64,000 nt of DNA from Kushneria indalinina DSM 14324. GTDB lineage: Bacteria; Pseudomonadota; Gammaproteobacteria; Pseudomonadales; Halomonadaceae. The position numbers and the translations under genes were made by a program. The DNA is taken from positions 930,001-994,000 of the forward strand of contig NZ_QRDJ01000006.1 in NCBI RefSeq assembly GCF_003385845.1, in the 5' to 3' direction. The notes under the pieces were generated by a model. That model worked only from the letters and a program-made list of their open reading frames with translations, had not been told where the DNA came from and searched no databases. Positions 1 to 10,763 of this stretch are shown in pieces. The stretch's first letter is position 1, and each line of letters starts with the position of its first letter.

Positions 1-465
1 CGCGCTGTTGAGTCGCGACCCCTGACGCACCAGCACGTCATCGGTGGTGATTTCGCGCCCCCGCAGACGCACGCTGTTGCCCACCTCAAGCCCGGCGGGG
101 ATAAACACCCCTTCGTCACGGGTTTCCACCTGTTCCTGCATGATGACGCTATCGGCGCCTTCAGGCAGAGGCGCGCCGGTAAAGATGCGCGCACAGGTGC
201 CTTCTTCCAGCGGTGCTGACTGCTGGCCGGCCATGATGCGCTGGCTGACGGGTAACACTTTGCCGCTATCCCCGGCGCGCAGGGCATAACCGTCCATCGA
301 GCTGTTATCAAAGGGCGGCGTGTCATGGCGGGCATGAAGCGTCTGCGCCAGCACGCGATCGCCGGCAGCCTCAAGCGCTACCCATTCCAGAGGCAGTGGT
401 TCTAAACCGTTCGAGAGCGAATCAAGCGCCTGTTGCGGCGTATGTAAACGACCGCTGTCAGCCAT
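1..465 (-). CDS. moeA: MoeA molybdopterin molybdenumtransferase, N-terminal part
   Basis: MoeA inserts molybdate into adenylylated molybdopterin to finish the molybdenum cofactor in the cytoplasm. Only the first 155 codons lie in the window; the rest runs off the left edge. The translation begins MADSGRLHTPQQALD and carries the family hallmark DNSSMDGYA near residue 53, followed by the IFTGAPLPEGADSVI segment typical of MoeA. The ATG at 465 overlaps the end of moaB by 8 bp, so the two are probably translated together. Family assignment is firm. The full length and catalytic C-terminal domains cannot be judged here. Confidence 0.93.
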   Translation of the reverse strand, partial: MADSGRLHTPQQALDSLSNGLEPLPLEWVALEAAGDRVLAQTLHARHDTPPFDNSSMDGYALRAGDSGKVLPVSQRIMAGQQSAPLEEGTCARIFTGAPLPEGADSVIMQEQVETRDEGVFIPAGLEVGNSVRLRGREITTDDVLVRQGSRLNSA

Positions 466-979
466 GCTGCCTCCGCCCGGGGATCACCAGGTTGGCAAAA
501 TTGCAGGGCTTGTGACGACTGTCGAGCTGTTCAGCGAGCATGCCTTCCCAGCCGGTGCGACAGGCGCCGGTAGAGCCGGGGAGACAGAACACGGCCGTGT
601 GGTTGGCAAACCCGGCCAGTGCCCGGCTTTGAATGGTTGAGCTACCGACGTCGTCCTGCGAGAGACGGCGAAACATCTCGCCAAAGCCTTCGATATGGCT
701 ATCAAACAACACGCTGACGGCTTCAGGCGTGGAGTCACGACCGGTAAACCCTGTCCCGCCGGTCGTGATCACGATCTGTACCTGCGGGTCGGCAATCAGG
801 CGCGCCACTTCGGCGCGAATCTGATAGAGCTCATCGCGGATGATCTGTCGGAAGACACAGCGATGGCCGGCCCGCTCAAGCGATTCAATCAGCAGGGCGC
901 CGGAGCGGTCACTGCTTTCATCACGGGTGTCGGAAATGGTTAAAACGGCAATATCGAGCGGTATGAAATCGTCACTCAC
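458..979 (-). CDS. moaB: MoaB molybdenum cofactor biosynthesis protein
   Basis: A 173-residue MoaB/Mog-family protein acting in molybdopterin adenylylation before metal insertion. The MPT-binding signature TTGGTGFTGRDSTPEA is clear around residues 71-86, and LPGSTGA follows near 133-139. The length suits MoaB (about 170 residues) rather than longer Mog fusions. The start is GTG at 979, inside a GTGA overlap with the stop of the upstream DUF1244 gene, and the 3' end overlaps moeA. This gives a tightly coupled DUF1244-moaB-moeA unit. MogA is the only realistic alternative name. Confidence 0.92.
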   Translation of the reverse strand: MSDDFIPLDIAVLTISDTRDESSDRSGALLIESLERAGHRCVFRQIIRDELYQIRAEVARLIADPQVQIVITTGGTGFTGRDSTPEAVSVLFDSHIEGFGEMFRRLSQDDVGSSTIQSRALAGFANHTAVFCLPGSTGACRTGWEGMLAEQLDSRHKPCNFANLVIPGRRQHG

Positions 980-1296
980 GAGGATGCGTTCTCCTTTTCC
1001 TTCTGGCGCGCTTCAAGCGCCCTGAGCTGCTCGTCGGTGGCCGGTGACTGATGATTGGCCTTCCATTCGCTGTAGGGCATGCCATAGACATGCTCCCGGG
1101 CACTTTCCAGATCAAGCTCGATGTGGCGCTCTTCGGCTGCCGTCACCAGCCACTTGGAAAGACAGTTGCGACAGAAGTCGGCCAGAATCATCAGGTCGAT
1201 GTTCTGCACATCCTTGTTGTCATCAAGATGCTTGAGCAGACGACGAAAGGCGGCGGCCTCAAGCTCGGTCTGGGTCTGCTTGTCCAGTTGTTCCAT
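976..1296 (-). CDS. DUF1244 family protein
   Basis: A 106-residue cytoplasmic protein of the DUF1244 family, whose role is unknown. The conserved core with ILADFCRNCLSKW is present around residues 37-49, including a Cys-x2-Cys pair. The ATG at 1296 is chosen because it follows an AGGAG ribosome site by six bases; a longer reading frame extends upstream to 1416 but lacks a site and family similarity. Its stop overlaps the GTG start of moaB, so it is the first gene of a molybdenum-cofactor unit here. That link is positional only. Confidence 0.85.
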   Translation of the reverse strand: MEQLDKQTQTELEAAAFRRLLKHLDDNKDVQNIDLMILADFCRNCLSKWLVTAAEERHIELDLESAREHVYGMPYSEWKANHQSPATDEQLRALEARQKEKENASS

Positions 1297-1419
1297 GTTC
1301 AGCTCCTGTAAACGCCCTGAATGCTGCAAAAGGCAAACGATACGATGAGGGCAGAAATATTGTAGGCCTTCAGCCGGGCCCCGAGTAGTGGACAGAGTTG
1401 TGACGGCGACAGTCAAGCG

Positions 1420-2022
1420 TCAGGCGCGCTCGCCCGGCGCGCAAACCGACAGCACCAGGGCGTCCTCGTCACTGATGGAGACCTTGGCATGCCCCATGTC
1501 GCTGTCGAAATAAAGGCTGTCGCCGGCATCAAGCTGGAGAGGTTCATAGAATTCGCTGTACAGCAGAATCGAGCCCTCCAGCACCAGCAGAAACTCTTCA
1601 CCGCCATGACGCACCCAGTCCGGAAAGGCCTGAATGCTGCGAGCGCGAACGATCGTCTTGAAGGGCGTCATGAGTTTTTGTGCCAGCTGTGCCGACAAAA
1701 GCTCATGCTCATAGGTGGGCGTGGGATGCTGCTCCCCCTGACCGCTGCGCGTCAGGTCGCGCCGCCCGGCATTGCAGGGCGCACTGCGCGGGCTTTTCAA
1801 AAGCTGCGGCATATCCAGCTCAAGCCCGATCATCAGCTTTTGCACGACCACAAAGCTTGGCGAGACCAAATCGTTTTCGATCTTGGAAAGGGTCGAGCGT
1901 GCCACGCCGGTACGGCGGCTGACCTCTTCGAGCGTCAACTGCTGGGCACGGCGAATCTCACGCAGACGCTCCCCCAGACGCAGGGGCTCAACGAAGGGCT
2001 TTTGCCCGCGGGCAACATTCAT
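1420..2022 (-). CDS. XRE-family regulator with C-terminal cupin domain
   Basis: A transcription regulator of about 200 residues with an N-terminal Cro/C1-type helix-turn-helix (roughly residues 15-70, including LTLEEVSRRTGVARSTLSKI) and a C-terminal cupin barrel (about 110-195, with GEEFLLVLEG and LDAGDSLYFDS). This architecture is shared with PuuR-like and other metabolite-sensing regulators; the ligand cannot be read from sequence. I chose the ATG at 2022, preceded by AAGGATAGGGG; an in-frame ATG at 2055 has no well-spaced site. The gene stands alone between moaB-side genes and pdxH, so the target is unclear. Confidence 0.85.
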   Translation of the reverse strand: MNVARGQKPFVEPLRLGERLREIRRAQQLTLEEVSRRTGVARSTLSKIENDLVSPSFVVVQKLMIGLELDMPQLLKSPRSAPCNAGRRDLTRSGQGEQHPTPTYEHELLSAQLAQKLMTPFKTIVRARSIQAFPDWVRHGGEEFLLVLEGSILLYSEFYEPLQLDAGDSLYFDSDMGHAKVSISDEDALVLSVCAPGERA

Positions 2023-2098
2023 GCTGGCCCCTATCCTTGCATCACGATCTGTCATCCTTGCACGAATAACTCCGGGCCGAGGCCGGCCGCCCTCGACA

Positions 2099-2743
2099 TC
2101 AGGGAGCCAGCCTGCTCTTCAGCCAGTGACCGTCAGTGCTCCGCCAACGATAGCGAATCCGGTCATGCAGGCGACTAGGCTGACCCTGCCAGAACTCGAC
2201 CATGATTGGCACGACCCGATAGCCACCCCAGTGCGGCGGGCGATCCACCTCATTGTCCTGATAGGCACTCTCAAAGCGACGGGTACGCTCATCAAGCCAC
2301 TGTCGATTCGGGATTTCCACGCTCTGCTGGGAGATCCAGGCACCCAGCTGGCTTGCTCTGGGGCGGGAGTGAAAATAGGCATTGGATGTGTCATCGGAGA
2401 CCTGTTCAACGTGGCCTTCAATGCGCACCTGACGCTGCAGGGTCGGCCACCAGAACACCAGCGCCGCATGAGGACAGGTCCCCAGCTCACTGCCCTTGTG
2501 ACTCTGATAGCTGGTGTAGAACACCATGCCATCTTCATCGAAACCCTTGAGCAGCACGATGCGCGCGTGAGGGATGCCTTCATTGTCGGCCGTGGCCAGC
2601 GTCATGACATTGGCGTCATCGCGCTCGCTCTCCAGCGCTGCGTTGAGCCACTCCGAAAAGAGAGGCCATGGCGCTTCGGGCGTGCTGTCACGGTCGAGAG
2701 TGTCTCCGGCATAATCACGACGCAAATCAGAAATGGTGCTCAT
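2099..2743 (-). CDS. pdxH: Pyridoxamine 5'-phosphate oxidase
   Basis: PdxH oxidises pyridoxine or pyridoxamine 5'-phosphate to pyridoxal 5'-phosphate using FMN, the last step of vitamin B6 synthesis and salvage. The 214-residue product has the expected blocks: ARIVLLKGFDEDGMVFYT (FMN contact), YFHSRPRASQLGAW, and the C-terminal WQGQPSRLHDRIRYR with the usual ending RLAP. The start at 2743 gives MSTISDLRRDYAG, which matches the family N-terminus; eleven extra in-frame residues upstream do not. It is a single gene with its own intergenic spacers. Confidence 0.96.
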   Translation of the reverse strand: MSTISDLRRDYAGDTLDRDSTPEAPWPLFSEWLNAALESERDDANVMTLATADNEGIPHARIVLLKGFDEDGMVFYTSYQSHKGSELGTCPHAALVFWWPTLQRQVRIEGHVEQVSDDTSNAYFHSRPRASQLGAWISQQSVEIPNRQWLDERTRRFESAYQDNEVDRPPHWGGYRVVPIMVEFWQGQPSRLHDRIRYRWRSTDGHWLKSRLAP

Positions 2744-2830
2744 GAGCGGTTTCCTTGAAGCTTCGGGAGGCGTCACCTGGTCAGCCTCGCAATAGTGTGC
2801 CGGGCATGATTCACGGCTCTGGTAGTCGTT

Positions 2831-3241
2831 TTACCCGGTGTCCGAGGTATTATCGTTACGTTGCCAGCGGTGAATAAGAAACGAGTAGCTGCCGGCACTG
2901 AGCAACAGGGTCAGCGCCGAAAGCGCCTCGACAAGACCCAGCCACCATAGCCCCGGCAGTTGCAGCATGGCCGCACCCTGAATGATATAAAGCACGCTGA
3001 CAAATGCCAGCCAGCCATAGCCCCGACGGCGCTCGGTGCGCAGCACCACCCCCAGCAGCGCCAGCGGCACAATACGTACCAGCACGGGCAGCAGTGTCTC
3101 GGTGCCGCCGCGCTGCGACAATACCAGCCCCGTGACCAGCGTGACTGCCAGAAGAACGCCCCAGCTGATGGCCACGACCCGGCGCGCCCGTTGCCGGGCG
3201 CCAGCCGCCCCGTAGCGCTGCTCGAAGGTGCGAAACAGCAC
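2831..3241 (-). CDS. DUF2069 inner-membrane protein
   Basis: A 136-residue hydrophobic protein with four predicted membrane segments (around residues 23-42, 50-66, 76-92 and 97-122 by eye) and a short basic N-terminus. It fits DUF2069, a small membrane family often found next to wrbA in gammaproteobacteria. It starts with GTG at 3241, two bases after the wrbA stop, so it is very likely co-transcribed and translationally coupled with wrbA. No catalytic motif is visible and its role is unknown. Confidence 0.8.
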   Translation of the reverse strand: MLFRTFEQRYGAAGARQRARRVVAISWGVLLAVTLVTGLVLSQRGGTETLLPVLVRIVPLALLGVVLRTERRRGYGWLAFVSVLYIIQGAAMLQLPGLWWLGLVEALSALTLLLSAGSYSFLIHRWQRNDNTSDTG

Positions 3242-3243
3242 GA

Positions 3244-3900
<657 letters not shown>

Positions 3901-4027
3901 TCACCATTGTGCCCATTGAGGCAGCGGTTGTCAGGCAGCACGGCCTTCAGATTCGGTTGGTCAGTGCGCATGGCTAGCGCTATGTTTCAGTTAACAATCA
4001 AACGGTTATCGTCAGGAGAAGGACAAG

Positions 4028-5272
4028 GTGAGACGTTTTCCCATACCCCGATACCTGTGGTTGTTGCTGACGCCGTTCAAGGCGCTGCTCAAACTGTTCA
4101 AACGCTTCAATGCACACGACGGCCTGCAGACGGCGGCCTCTCTGACCTACACCACGCTGTTTGCCGTGGTCCCGCTGACGACCGTGGTGTACGCTCTTTT
4201 TGCCGCCATACCCGAGTTTCAGGATGCCGGGGATCATATCCAGCAGTTCGTGTTTCAGCAGTTCGTGCCTGAAACGGGCGAGACGATTCTGAACATGCTG
4301 CGCGGCTTTACGCAGCAGGCACGCGGTCTGACCATGGTCGGCGTCGCGTTTTTGCTGGTCACCTCGATTCTGATGATGATGACGGTCGAAAGCGCGCTCA
4401 ATCGTATCTGGGGCGTTCGTCACAACCGGCACGGCCTGATGGGCTTTTTGATGTACTGGGCCGTACTGACCCTGGGGCCCATCCTGATCGGCAGTGGCTT
4501 TCTGCTGTCCTCCTATCTGGCCTCCATCAGCGTACTGAATTCGGCCGCCTCCTGGCTGGGAGTCAGCGATTTCATCCTGCATTTTTTGCCGCCGATTTTG
4601 AGCTTCCTGGCCTTTTTGTTTATCTATATCACCGTGCCCAACGCTCGGGTGCGCTTCAAGCATGCCGCCGCCGGCGCCCTGCTGGTGTCGGTGTCGCTGG
4701 AGCTGGCCAAATGGGGCTTTTCCATCTATGTCACCAACTTCCCTTCCTATCAGATTCTTTATGGTGCCTTTGCCGCCGTGCCACTTTTTTTGCTCTGGAT
4801 ATTTTTAAGCTGGGCCATCATCCTGATGGGAGCCGAGCTGGCTGCCTGGCTGGATGAATCACAGCATGCCGATTGGCGCCGCTGGCCCCTGTTCTGGCAG
4901 GCCGCGGGCATACTGATGCTGCTGCACCAGACGCAGGCAAGCGGACAGGGCGCCCTGAAAACGTCCAGGGTAAGAAGGCGGCTGGGAGGGCACTACCATA
5001 CGCTGCGGGCCACGCTGGTCGAGAAGGGCTGGGTGGCGATCAGTGAAGAGGATGAATGGGTGCTGGCAAGACCGCTTGAAACCCTCTCGCTCAAGGACTT
5101 CGTGAATGGCCTGCCCTGGGCCATGCCAGATCAATACCGGGCACCTGATGGCTATAGTAGACTTGCCGACATGATGAATGCCGCACGACAGCGCCATGAC
5201 GAGGCACTGGAGGTTCCGATGTCATCAGCCGTATCGGAAGACACCCGTGCTCACCGGCGCTCCACCCCATAA
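4028..5272 (+). CDS. YihY/BrkB family inner-membrane protein
   Basis: A 414-residue polytopic membrane protein of the YihY/virulence-factor BrkB family. The typical N-terminal sequence DGLQTAASLTYTTLFAVVPL is visible near residues 35-54, with about six membrane spans to residue 280 and ARVRFKHAAAGALL in the middle. The last 130 residues are soluble and resemble the cytoplasmic helix-turn-helix-like tail seen in longer members. The start is GTG at 4028 behind AGGAGAAGG. E. coli YihY is much shorter, so this is the long form. Molecular function is unknown; despite the older label it is not a demonstrated ribonuclease. Confidence 0.87.
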   Translation: MRRFPIPRYLWLLLTPFKALLKLFKRFNAHDGLQTAASLTYTTLFAVVPLTTVVYALFAAIPEFQDAGDHIQQFVFQQFVPETGETILNMLRGFTQQARGLTMVGVAFLLVTSILMMMTVESALNRIWGVRHNRHGLMGFLMYWAVLTLGPILIGSGFLLSSYLASISVLNSAASWLGVSDFILHFLPPILSFLAFLFIYITVPNARVRFKHAAAGALLVSVSLELAKWGFSIYVTNFPSYQILYGAFAAVPLFLLWIFLSWAIILMGAELAAWLDESQHADWRRWPLFWQAAGILMLLHQTQASGQGALKTSRVRRRLGGHYHTLRATLVEKGWVAISEEDEWVLARPLETLSLKDFVNGLPWAMPDQYRAPDGYSRLADMMNAARQRHDEALEVPMSSAVSEDTRAHRRSTP

Positions 5273-5410
5273 CGGCCAGAACCGGAGGCGAGGCACTTCA
5301 TAACTTATTCCCGACGCGACGCTCTGACACTGATGCTGCCCGACCGGCAGCAGCCCCTGTTTGAACGACAAGCCTATTGGTGACCCTGCCAATACGCGAG
5401 GAGTAGCCTG

Positions 5411-6010
5411 ATGAATGCCAATCAACGCGATGATGAGCTTTTCTTTCATGAAATGGCTGACGTCATCCCGCTCAACAAGGGACACAACCGTGCCGATGCC
5501 AGCAGTACCGGCACGCGAGTCCCCAGCGACGCCCAGCTTGCCAGGCGGGCCAGCGCCCAGGACGGCGAACAGGAGAGCAATTTCCTGTCTGATGAGTTTG
5601 TAGACCTTCTACCGGCCAATGACCCGATCGAGTTTCGCCGCGATGGTATCCAGACCGGTGTGATCGAAAAGCTGCGTCATGGCGGCTATCAGGTCGACTC
5701 CCAGCTCAATCTGTTAAAGCGCCCTGTGGCCGAGTGCCGGCGGGAGCTTTTCAACTTCATTCGCCAGGCCCACGAGCATGAGCTGCGCTGTGTCATGATC
5801 ATTCACGGCCGCGGCAAAAGCGATGAGAGCCATGCCAATGTGGTGCGCTCCTATGTCGGCAAATGGCTGCAGCAGTTTGACGAAGTGCAGGCCTACGCCA
5901 CGGCCCAGCCCCGTCACGGCGGGCTGGGCGCCACCTATGTCATGCTGAGAAAGTCCCATCGCTCTCGTCAGCGCAACCGCGAGCTGCATCAGCGCCGTCG
6001 TGCGCCCTGA
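5411..6010 (+). CDS. smrA: SmrA, Smr-domain DNA endonuclease
   Basis: A 199-residue Smr-domain protein resembling E. coli SmrA (YdaL). It shares the pre-domain segment with PIEFRRDGIQTGVIEKLRHG and then the Smr core with LNLLKRPVAECRRELFNFI, the HGRGKSDESHANVVRSYV loop around residues 135-152, and a final GGLGATYVMLRK. The His-Gly-x-Gly loop is the proposed nuclease and nucleic-acid contact site. SmrA-type proteins lack the MutS2 ATPase. The gene stands alone and ends at a strong bidirectional terminator shared with metH. The natural substrate of SmrA is not settled. Confidence 0.9.
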   Translation: MNANQRDDELFFHEMADVIPLNKGHNRADASSTGTRVPSDAQLARRASAQDGEQESNFLSDEFVDLLPANDPIEFRRDGIQTGVIEKLRHGGYQVDSQLNLLKRPVAECRRELFNFIRQAHEHELRCVMIIHGRGKSDESHANVVRSYVGKWLQQFDEVQAYATAQPRHGGLGATYVMLRKSHRSRQRNRELHQRRRAP

Positions 6011-6036
6011 GCGTGAACCTCATGCCTGCTGTTAAA

Positions 6037-6070
6037 AGAAAAGGGGCCTCTCGCTGAGAGGCCCTTTTCT
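6037..6070. terminator. Bidirectional intrinsic terminator between smrA and metH
   Basis: A nine-base-pair perfect stem, GGGCCTCTC/GAGAGGCCC with a three-base loop, is flanked by an A-rich tract on one side and a T-rich tract on the other. It can therefore stop transcription from smrA and, on the opposite strand, from metH. Confidence 0.88.
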
Positions 6071-6114
6071 GGTTTTCTGACAGGGTCATATCGCCGGCCC
6101 AGGGCCGACCCTGA

Positions 6115-9100
6115 CTATTCGTCAGGGTTGTAGGACAGAATCGGAGACAGCCAGCGCTCCATGGTGTCGCGCGACATCTCCTTGCGCGTGGCCAGCGCAT
6201 CGATCTGATCGCGACTGATGCGCCCGGTCGAGAAATAGCGCGACTGCGGGTGAGAGAAGTACCAGCCGGACACGGCGGCCGCCGGCCACATGGCAAAGCT
6301 TTCGGTCAGCGTCAGCCCCGTATTCTGTGTGGCGTCCAGCATCTCGAAAAGGGTTTCCTTCTCCGTGTGATCGGGGCAGGCCGGGTAGCCGGGGGCCGGA
6401 CGAACGCCTCGGTACTTCTCGCTGATCAGGTCATCGTTGTCGAGCGCTTCATCCGGCACGTAGCCCCAGTGCTCGCGACGAACACGCTCATGCATGTGCT
6501 CGGCCAGCGCCTCGGCCAGACGGTCCGCCAGCGCCTTGACCATGATGGCGTTGTAGTCATCGCCGGCCTGTTCATACGCTCTGGCCAGCTCGTCGGCACC
6601 ATGGCCTGCGGTCACCGCAAAGCCGCCGATCCAGTCAGCGCGGCCGCTCTCCTTTGGTGCCACGAAATCGGCCAGGCTATAGCAGAGACCATCGCGGTTT
6701 TTGGTGGTCTGCTGGCGAATGTGGTGAAGGTTTTGAACGACTTCGCTGCGTGACTCGTCGGCGTAGACTTCGATCACGTCATGATCCACCGTATTGGCCG
6801 GCCAGAAGCCGATCACACCGCGCGCCTGGATGTGGCGCTCCTCGATGAGCTTGTCGAGCATCGCCGTCGCATCCTGATACAGGTTGCGGGCAGCTTCGCC
6901 CACCACGTGATCTTCCAGAATCTTCGGGTACTTGCCCGCCAGCTGCCAGCTCATGAAAAACGGCGTCCAGTCGATGTAGTCGACCAGCGAGCGCAGGTCG
7001 ACATCCTCGAAAACGCGCAGGCCGGTGAAAGCCGGTTTCGGCGGCTCATAGTCGGCCCAGCCACCATCAAAGCGCCGCTCACAGGCCTGGGCGTAGTTGA
7101 GATCGGCTGATTTGGGTCGACGCTTGCTGTTGCGCTCGCGCACCTTTTCGTATTCCGCGCGAATCTCGCCGACATAGGCTTCCTTGAGCCCGGGCGAGAG
7201 CAGCTTGCTGGCCACACCCACCGCGCGTGACGCATCGGTGACATACACCACCGGATGGCTGTAGGCCGGCTCGATCTTGACCGCCGTATGGGCCTTGGAG
7301 GTCGTGGCGCCGCCGATCAACAGGGGAATATCAAACCCCTGGCGCTCCATTTCCTTCGCCACGTGCACCATTTCATCCAGCGACGGCGTAATCAGACCAG
7401 AGAGCCCGATGATCTGGGCGTTATGTTCGCGTGCAGCGGCAAAGATCTTCTCGGCAGGTACCATCACACCCAGATCGATCACCTCATAGTTATTGCACTG
7501 CAGTACCACGCCCACGATGTTCTTGCCGATATCATGTACGTCCCCCTTGACCGTGGCCATGATGATGCGGCCCTTGCTGTGATCCTCATCGCTTTTTTCG
7601 GCCTCGATGTGCGGAATCAGGTAGGCCACGGCCTGTTTCATGACGCGTGCGGATTTCACCACCTGCGGTAGAAACATCTTGCCGGCGCCGAACAGATCAC
7701 CCACCACGTTCATGCCATCCATGAGCGGGCCTTCGATCACCTCGATAGGGCGGTCAGCACGCTGACGCGCCAGTTCGGTGTCTTCCTCGATGTAGCTGGT
7801 AATGCCCTTGACCAGCGCATGCTCGATGCGCTTTTCAACTTCCCAGCTGCGCCACTCGAGATCTTCCTTTTTCTGGACGCCGCTGCCGTCATCCTTGTAG
7901 CGCTCGGCGATCTCCAGAAGCCGTTCGGTGGCATCTTCGCGGCGGTTGAGCACCACGTCTTCCACCGCCTCGCGCAGCTCTTCCGGCAGGTCGTCATACA
8001 CCGCCAGCTGGCCGGCGTTGACGATCCCCATCGTCAGACCGGCGTGGATGGCGTGATAGAGAAATACCGAATGGATGGCCTCGCGAACCGTGTTGTTGCC
8101 GCGAAAGGAAAACGACACGTTGGAAACACCACCGGAGATCATGGCATGGGGCAGGTGCTGCTTGATCCAGCGCGTCGCCTCGATGAAGTCGACCGCGTAG
8201 TTGTTATGCTCCTCGATGCCGGTGGCGATGGCGAAGATGTTGGGGTCGAAGATGATGTCTTCGGCCGGAAAATCGATCTCATCGACCAGAATGCGATAGG
8301 CGCGCTCACAGATTTCGGTCTTACGTGCCTTTGTGTCGGCCTGGCCATCCTCATCAAAGGCCATGACCACAATGGCCGCACCAAATCGGCGGCACTGACG
8401 GGCCTGATGGCGAAAGCTGTCTTCGCCTTCCTTCATCGAGATCGAATTGACAACCGCCTTGCCCTGCACACACTTGAGGCCGGCCTCGATGATCTCCCAC
8501 TTGGAGGAGTCGATCATGATGGGCACGCGGGAGATATCCGGCTCGGAGGCGACGAGCTTGAGAAAATGCTCCATCGCGGCCTGCGAGTCGAGCATCCCCT
8601 CATCCATGTTGATATCGATGACCTGGGCGCCGTTTTCAACCTGCTCGAGTGCCACTTCAAGTGCGGTATTGAAATCCTCTTCCTTGATCAGCCGCTTGAA
8701 GCGGGCAGAGCCGGTGACATTGGTACGCTCGCCGACGTTTACAAACAGCGATTTCGCGTTGATGTTGAACGGCTCGAGCCCGGAGAGACGGCAGGCCGGC
8801 GCAATATCCGGCACCCGGCGCGGGGGAAGGTCGGTCATGACCCGCTTGATCGCGGCGATATGCTCGGGCGTGGTGCCACAGCAGCCGCCCATGATGTTGA
8901 CCAGCTGCTGCTCGCCGAAGGTACGCACGATCTCGGCCATCTCGTCGGCTTCCTGATCGTACTCGCCAAATTCGTTGGGCAGGCCGGCATTGGGGTGAAC
9001 CGACACATACGTGTTGGCGCGACGCGAAAGTTCCTCGAGATACGGGCGCAGGTCCTCGGCACCGAGCGCACAGTTGAGCCCCACGCTCAGCGGCCGGGCA

Positions 9101-9822
9101 TGGCGTACGGAGTTCCAGAATGCCTCGGTGGTCTGGCCCGACAATGTGCGCCCCGAGGCATCGGTAATGGTGCCCGAAATCATGATGGGCACACGGTAGC
9201 CAAGCTCTTCGAACAACACGTCGAGGGCGTAGATGGCCGCCTTGGCATTGAGCGTATCGAAAATGGTTTCGATCAGGATCAGATCACTGCCGCCCTCGAT
9301 CAGCGCCCGCGCCGCTTCCACGTAGTTGTCGACCAGCGCATCAAAGGTGACATTGCGCTTTGACGGGTCGTTGACGTCCGGTGAGATCGAAGCGGTACGG
9401 CTGGTCGGCCCCAGCACGCCGGCCACAAAGCGCGGCAGCCCCGTTTCAGCGGCCACCTCATCACACACTTCCCGGGCGAGTCGGGCCGCCTTTTGATTGA
9501 GCTCAACGACCAGTTCTTCGGCGTGATAGTCGGCCTGGGAGAGTCGGGTACTGTTGAAGGTGTTGGTTTCAACGATGTCGGCACCGGCTTCGAGATAGTC
9601 CCGATGCAGGCGTTTGATCACCTCGGGCTGGCTGAGTACCAGGAGATCGTTGTTGCCCTTGAGATCACTTCCCCAGTGCGCAAAGCGCTCGCCGCGGAAG
9701 TCCTGCTCGGTCAACCGCTCGTTCTGGATCATGGTGCCCATCCCGCCATCGAGGATCAGTATGCGTTCCGACATCAGACGGGTCAGTGTCTCCAGAACCG
9801 GCGAATCGGCAGCTTTGGGCAT
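6115..9822 (-). CDS. metH: Cobalamin-dependent methionine synthase
   Basis: MetH transfers a methyl group from 5-methyltetrahydrofolate to homocysteine through cobalamin. The 1235-residue product holds all four modules: a homocysteine domain with zinc cysteines (GLNCALG near residue 248 and GGCCGTT near 314), a pterin-binding domain, a cobalamin domain with the lower-ligand motif DVHDIGKN near 766, and a C-terminal activation domain. Length is close to the 1227 residues of E. coli. The ATG at 9822 follows a GGAG site; the frame continues 32 codons upstream but those do not match the family. It is monocistronic. No cobalamin or SAM riboswitch was recognised in its leader. Confidence 0.97.
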   Translation of the reverse strand: MPKAADSPVLETLTRLMSERILILDGGMGTMIQNERLTEQDFRGERFAHWGSDLKGNNDLLVLSQPEVIKRLHRDYLEAGADIVETNTFNSTRLSQADYHAEELVVELNQKAARLAREVCDEVAAETGLPRFVAGVLGPTSRTASISPDVNDPSKRNVTFDALVDNYVEAARALIEGGSDLILIETIFDTLNAKAAIYALDVLFEELGYRVPIMISGTITDASGRTLSGQTTEAFWNSVRHARPLSVGLNCALGAEDLRPYLEELSRRANTYVSVHPNAGLPNEFGEYDQEADEMAEIVRTFGEQQLVNIMGGCCGTTPEHIAAIKRVMTDLPPRRVPDIAPACRLSGLEPFNINAKSLFVNVGERTNVTGSARFKRLIKEEDFNTALEVALEQVENGAQVIDINMDEGMLDSQAAMEHFLKLVASEPDISRVPIMIDSSKWEIIEAGLKCVQGKAVVNSISMKEGEDSFRHQARQCRRFGAAIVVMAFDEDGQADTKARKTEICERAYRILVDEIDFPAEDIIFDPNIFAIATGIEEHNNYAVDFIEATRWIKQHLPHAMISGGVSNVSFSFRGNNTVREAIHSVFLYHAIHAGLTMGIVNAGQLAVYDDLPEELREAVEDVVLNRREDATERLLEIAERYKDDGSGVQKKEDLEWRSWEVEKRIEHALVKGITSYIEEDTELARQRADRPIEVIEGPLMDGMNVVGDLFGAGKMFLPQVVKSARVMKQAVAYLIPHIEAEKSDEDHSKGRIIMATVKGDVHDIGKNIVGVVLQCNNYEVIDLGVMVPAEKIFAAAREHNAQIIGLSGLITPSLDEMVHVAKEMERQGFDIPLLIGGATTSKAHTAVKIEPAYSHPVVYVTDASRAVGVASKLLSPGLKEAYVGEIRAEYEKVRERNSKRRPKSADLNYAQACERRFDGGWADYEPPKPAFTGLRVFEDVDLRSLVDYIDWTPFFMSWQLAGKYPKILEDHVVGEAARNLYQDATAMLDKLIEERHIQARGVIGFWPANTVDHDVIEVYADESRSEVVQNLHHIRQQTTKNRDGLCYSLADFVAPKESGRADWIGGFAVTAGHGADELARAYEQAGDDYNAIMVKALADRLAEALAEHMHERVRREHWGYVPDEALDNDDLISEKYRGVRPAPGYPACPDHTEKETLFEMLDATQNTGLTLTESFAMWPAAAVSGWYFSHPQSRYFSTGRISRDQIDALATRKEMSRDTMERWLSPILSYNPDE

Positions 9823-10014
9823 GGAAGGTGATCTCCGGACAGTAGTGGGGCGTACATGAAAGAGGGCGTATTCTAGCAAACCCCTGTCAGGCGGACAGGT
9901 TTGCGCCCTGAAAGACATTCACGCCGAGCATGAGCCCGGGTAATTCATGCCGGCGCCCTCAGCGCCACTGTGACATGACAGGCATGTTCATTTACCCGAG
10001 TATTGCACTCGGAT

Positions 10015-10043
10015 TTGTCGCGAGCTGCTGGCTGGCATAAAAT
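10015..10043 (+). promoter_or_regulatory. Candidate sigma-70 promoter of nfuA
   Basis: A TTGTCG -35 element and a TAAAAT -10 element are separated by 17 bases, with the -10 box ending 41 bases before the nfuA start codon. The spacing is ideal and the boxes are close to consensus. Not experimentally supported. Confidence 0.5.
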
Positions 10044-10084
10044 ATCGACAGATTTCTTTATTGCGATTGCGCAAGAGGCCGCCA

Positions 10085-10672
10085 ATGAGTCAAAGCATCG
10101 AAATTACCGAAAGTGCGCAGGAGTATCTTGCCGATCTGCTCTCGCGTCAGGACGTTGAAGGCATCGGTGTGCGTGTTTTTATTACCCAGCCGGGCACGCC
10201 CTACGCTGAAACCTGCCTCGCCTATTGCAGGCCCGGCGAAGAAGAAGAAAGCGATGAGCGAATTCCGCTGGAAAGATTCAACCTCTTCCTTGAAAAACAC
10301 AGCGTCACGTTTCTTGAAGATGCGGTCGTGGATTTCAATGCCGACCGCATGGGCGGGCAGCTTACCATCAAGGCGCCCAACGCCAAGATGCCCCAGGTCA
10401 GTGAAGACAGTCCGCTCGAAGATCGGGTCAACTATATTCTCTATAGCGAAATCAATCCGGGGCTTGCCGCCCACGGCGGCGAAATTCGCCTGATCCAGCT
10501 GACAGAAGACAACGTGGCCGTTTTGCAGTTCGGCGGCGGCTGTCAGGGCTGTGCCGCTGTCGACATCACGCTCAAGCAGGGCGTTGAGAAAACGCTGACA
10601 GAGCGCATTCCGGAGCTTACGTCCATTCGTGACGTGACCGACCACACCGATACCACCAACGCCTACTACTGA
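10085..10672 (+). CDS. nfuA: NfuA Fe-S cluster biogenesis protein
   Basis: NfuA is a carrier that receives and delivers [4Fe-4S] clusters to target enzymes, especially under oxidative stress or iron limitation. The 195-residue product has an N-terminal degenerate A-type domain (about residues 1-95) and a C-terminal Nfu domain with the ligand motif [11 protein letters not shown] around 152-162. The ATG at 10085 gives [12 protein letters not shown], the usual family start. It is a single gene between a candidate promoter and an intrinsic terminator. Its presence fits the other Fe-S maintenance genes here, sufE and ygfZ. Confidence 0.96.
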   Translation: MSQSIEITESAQEYLADLLSRQDVEGIGVRVFITQPGTPYAETCLAYCRPGEEEESDERIPLERFNLFLEKHSVTFLEDAVVDFNADRMGGQLTIKAPNAKMPQVSEDSPLEDRVNYILYSEINPGLAAHGGEIRLIQLTEDNVAVLQFGGGCQGCAAVDITLKQGVEKTLTERIPELTSIRDVTDHTDTTNAYY

Positions 10673-10712
10673 TCGCTACCCGCGATTCCCGGCATCAGTG
10701 GAAGCGTGCATC

Positions 10713-10742
10713 AAAAAAACCCCGGCAAGCCGGGGTTTTTTT
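10713..10742. terminator. Bidirectional intrinsic terminator between nfuA and the KfrA-like gene
   Basis: A compact CCCCGG/CCGGGG hairpin is flanked by A7 and T7 tracts, so it can end both the rightward nfuA transcript and the leftward KfrA-like transcript. Confidence 0.92.
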
Positions 10743-10763
10743 ATGCGCTAGCTACCGGAATTT

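Noticed and set aside
976-1416. Longer 146-codon version of the DUF1244 protein
   Set aside because: The first 40 residues lack family similarity and the internal ATG at 1296 has a well-placed ribosome site.
9823-10014. Possible cobalamin or SAM riboswitch in the metH leader
   Set aside because: Two small hairpins are present, but no B12-box or SAM-riboswitch core was recognised and the leader is short.
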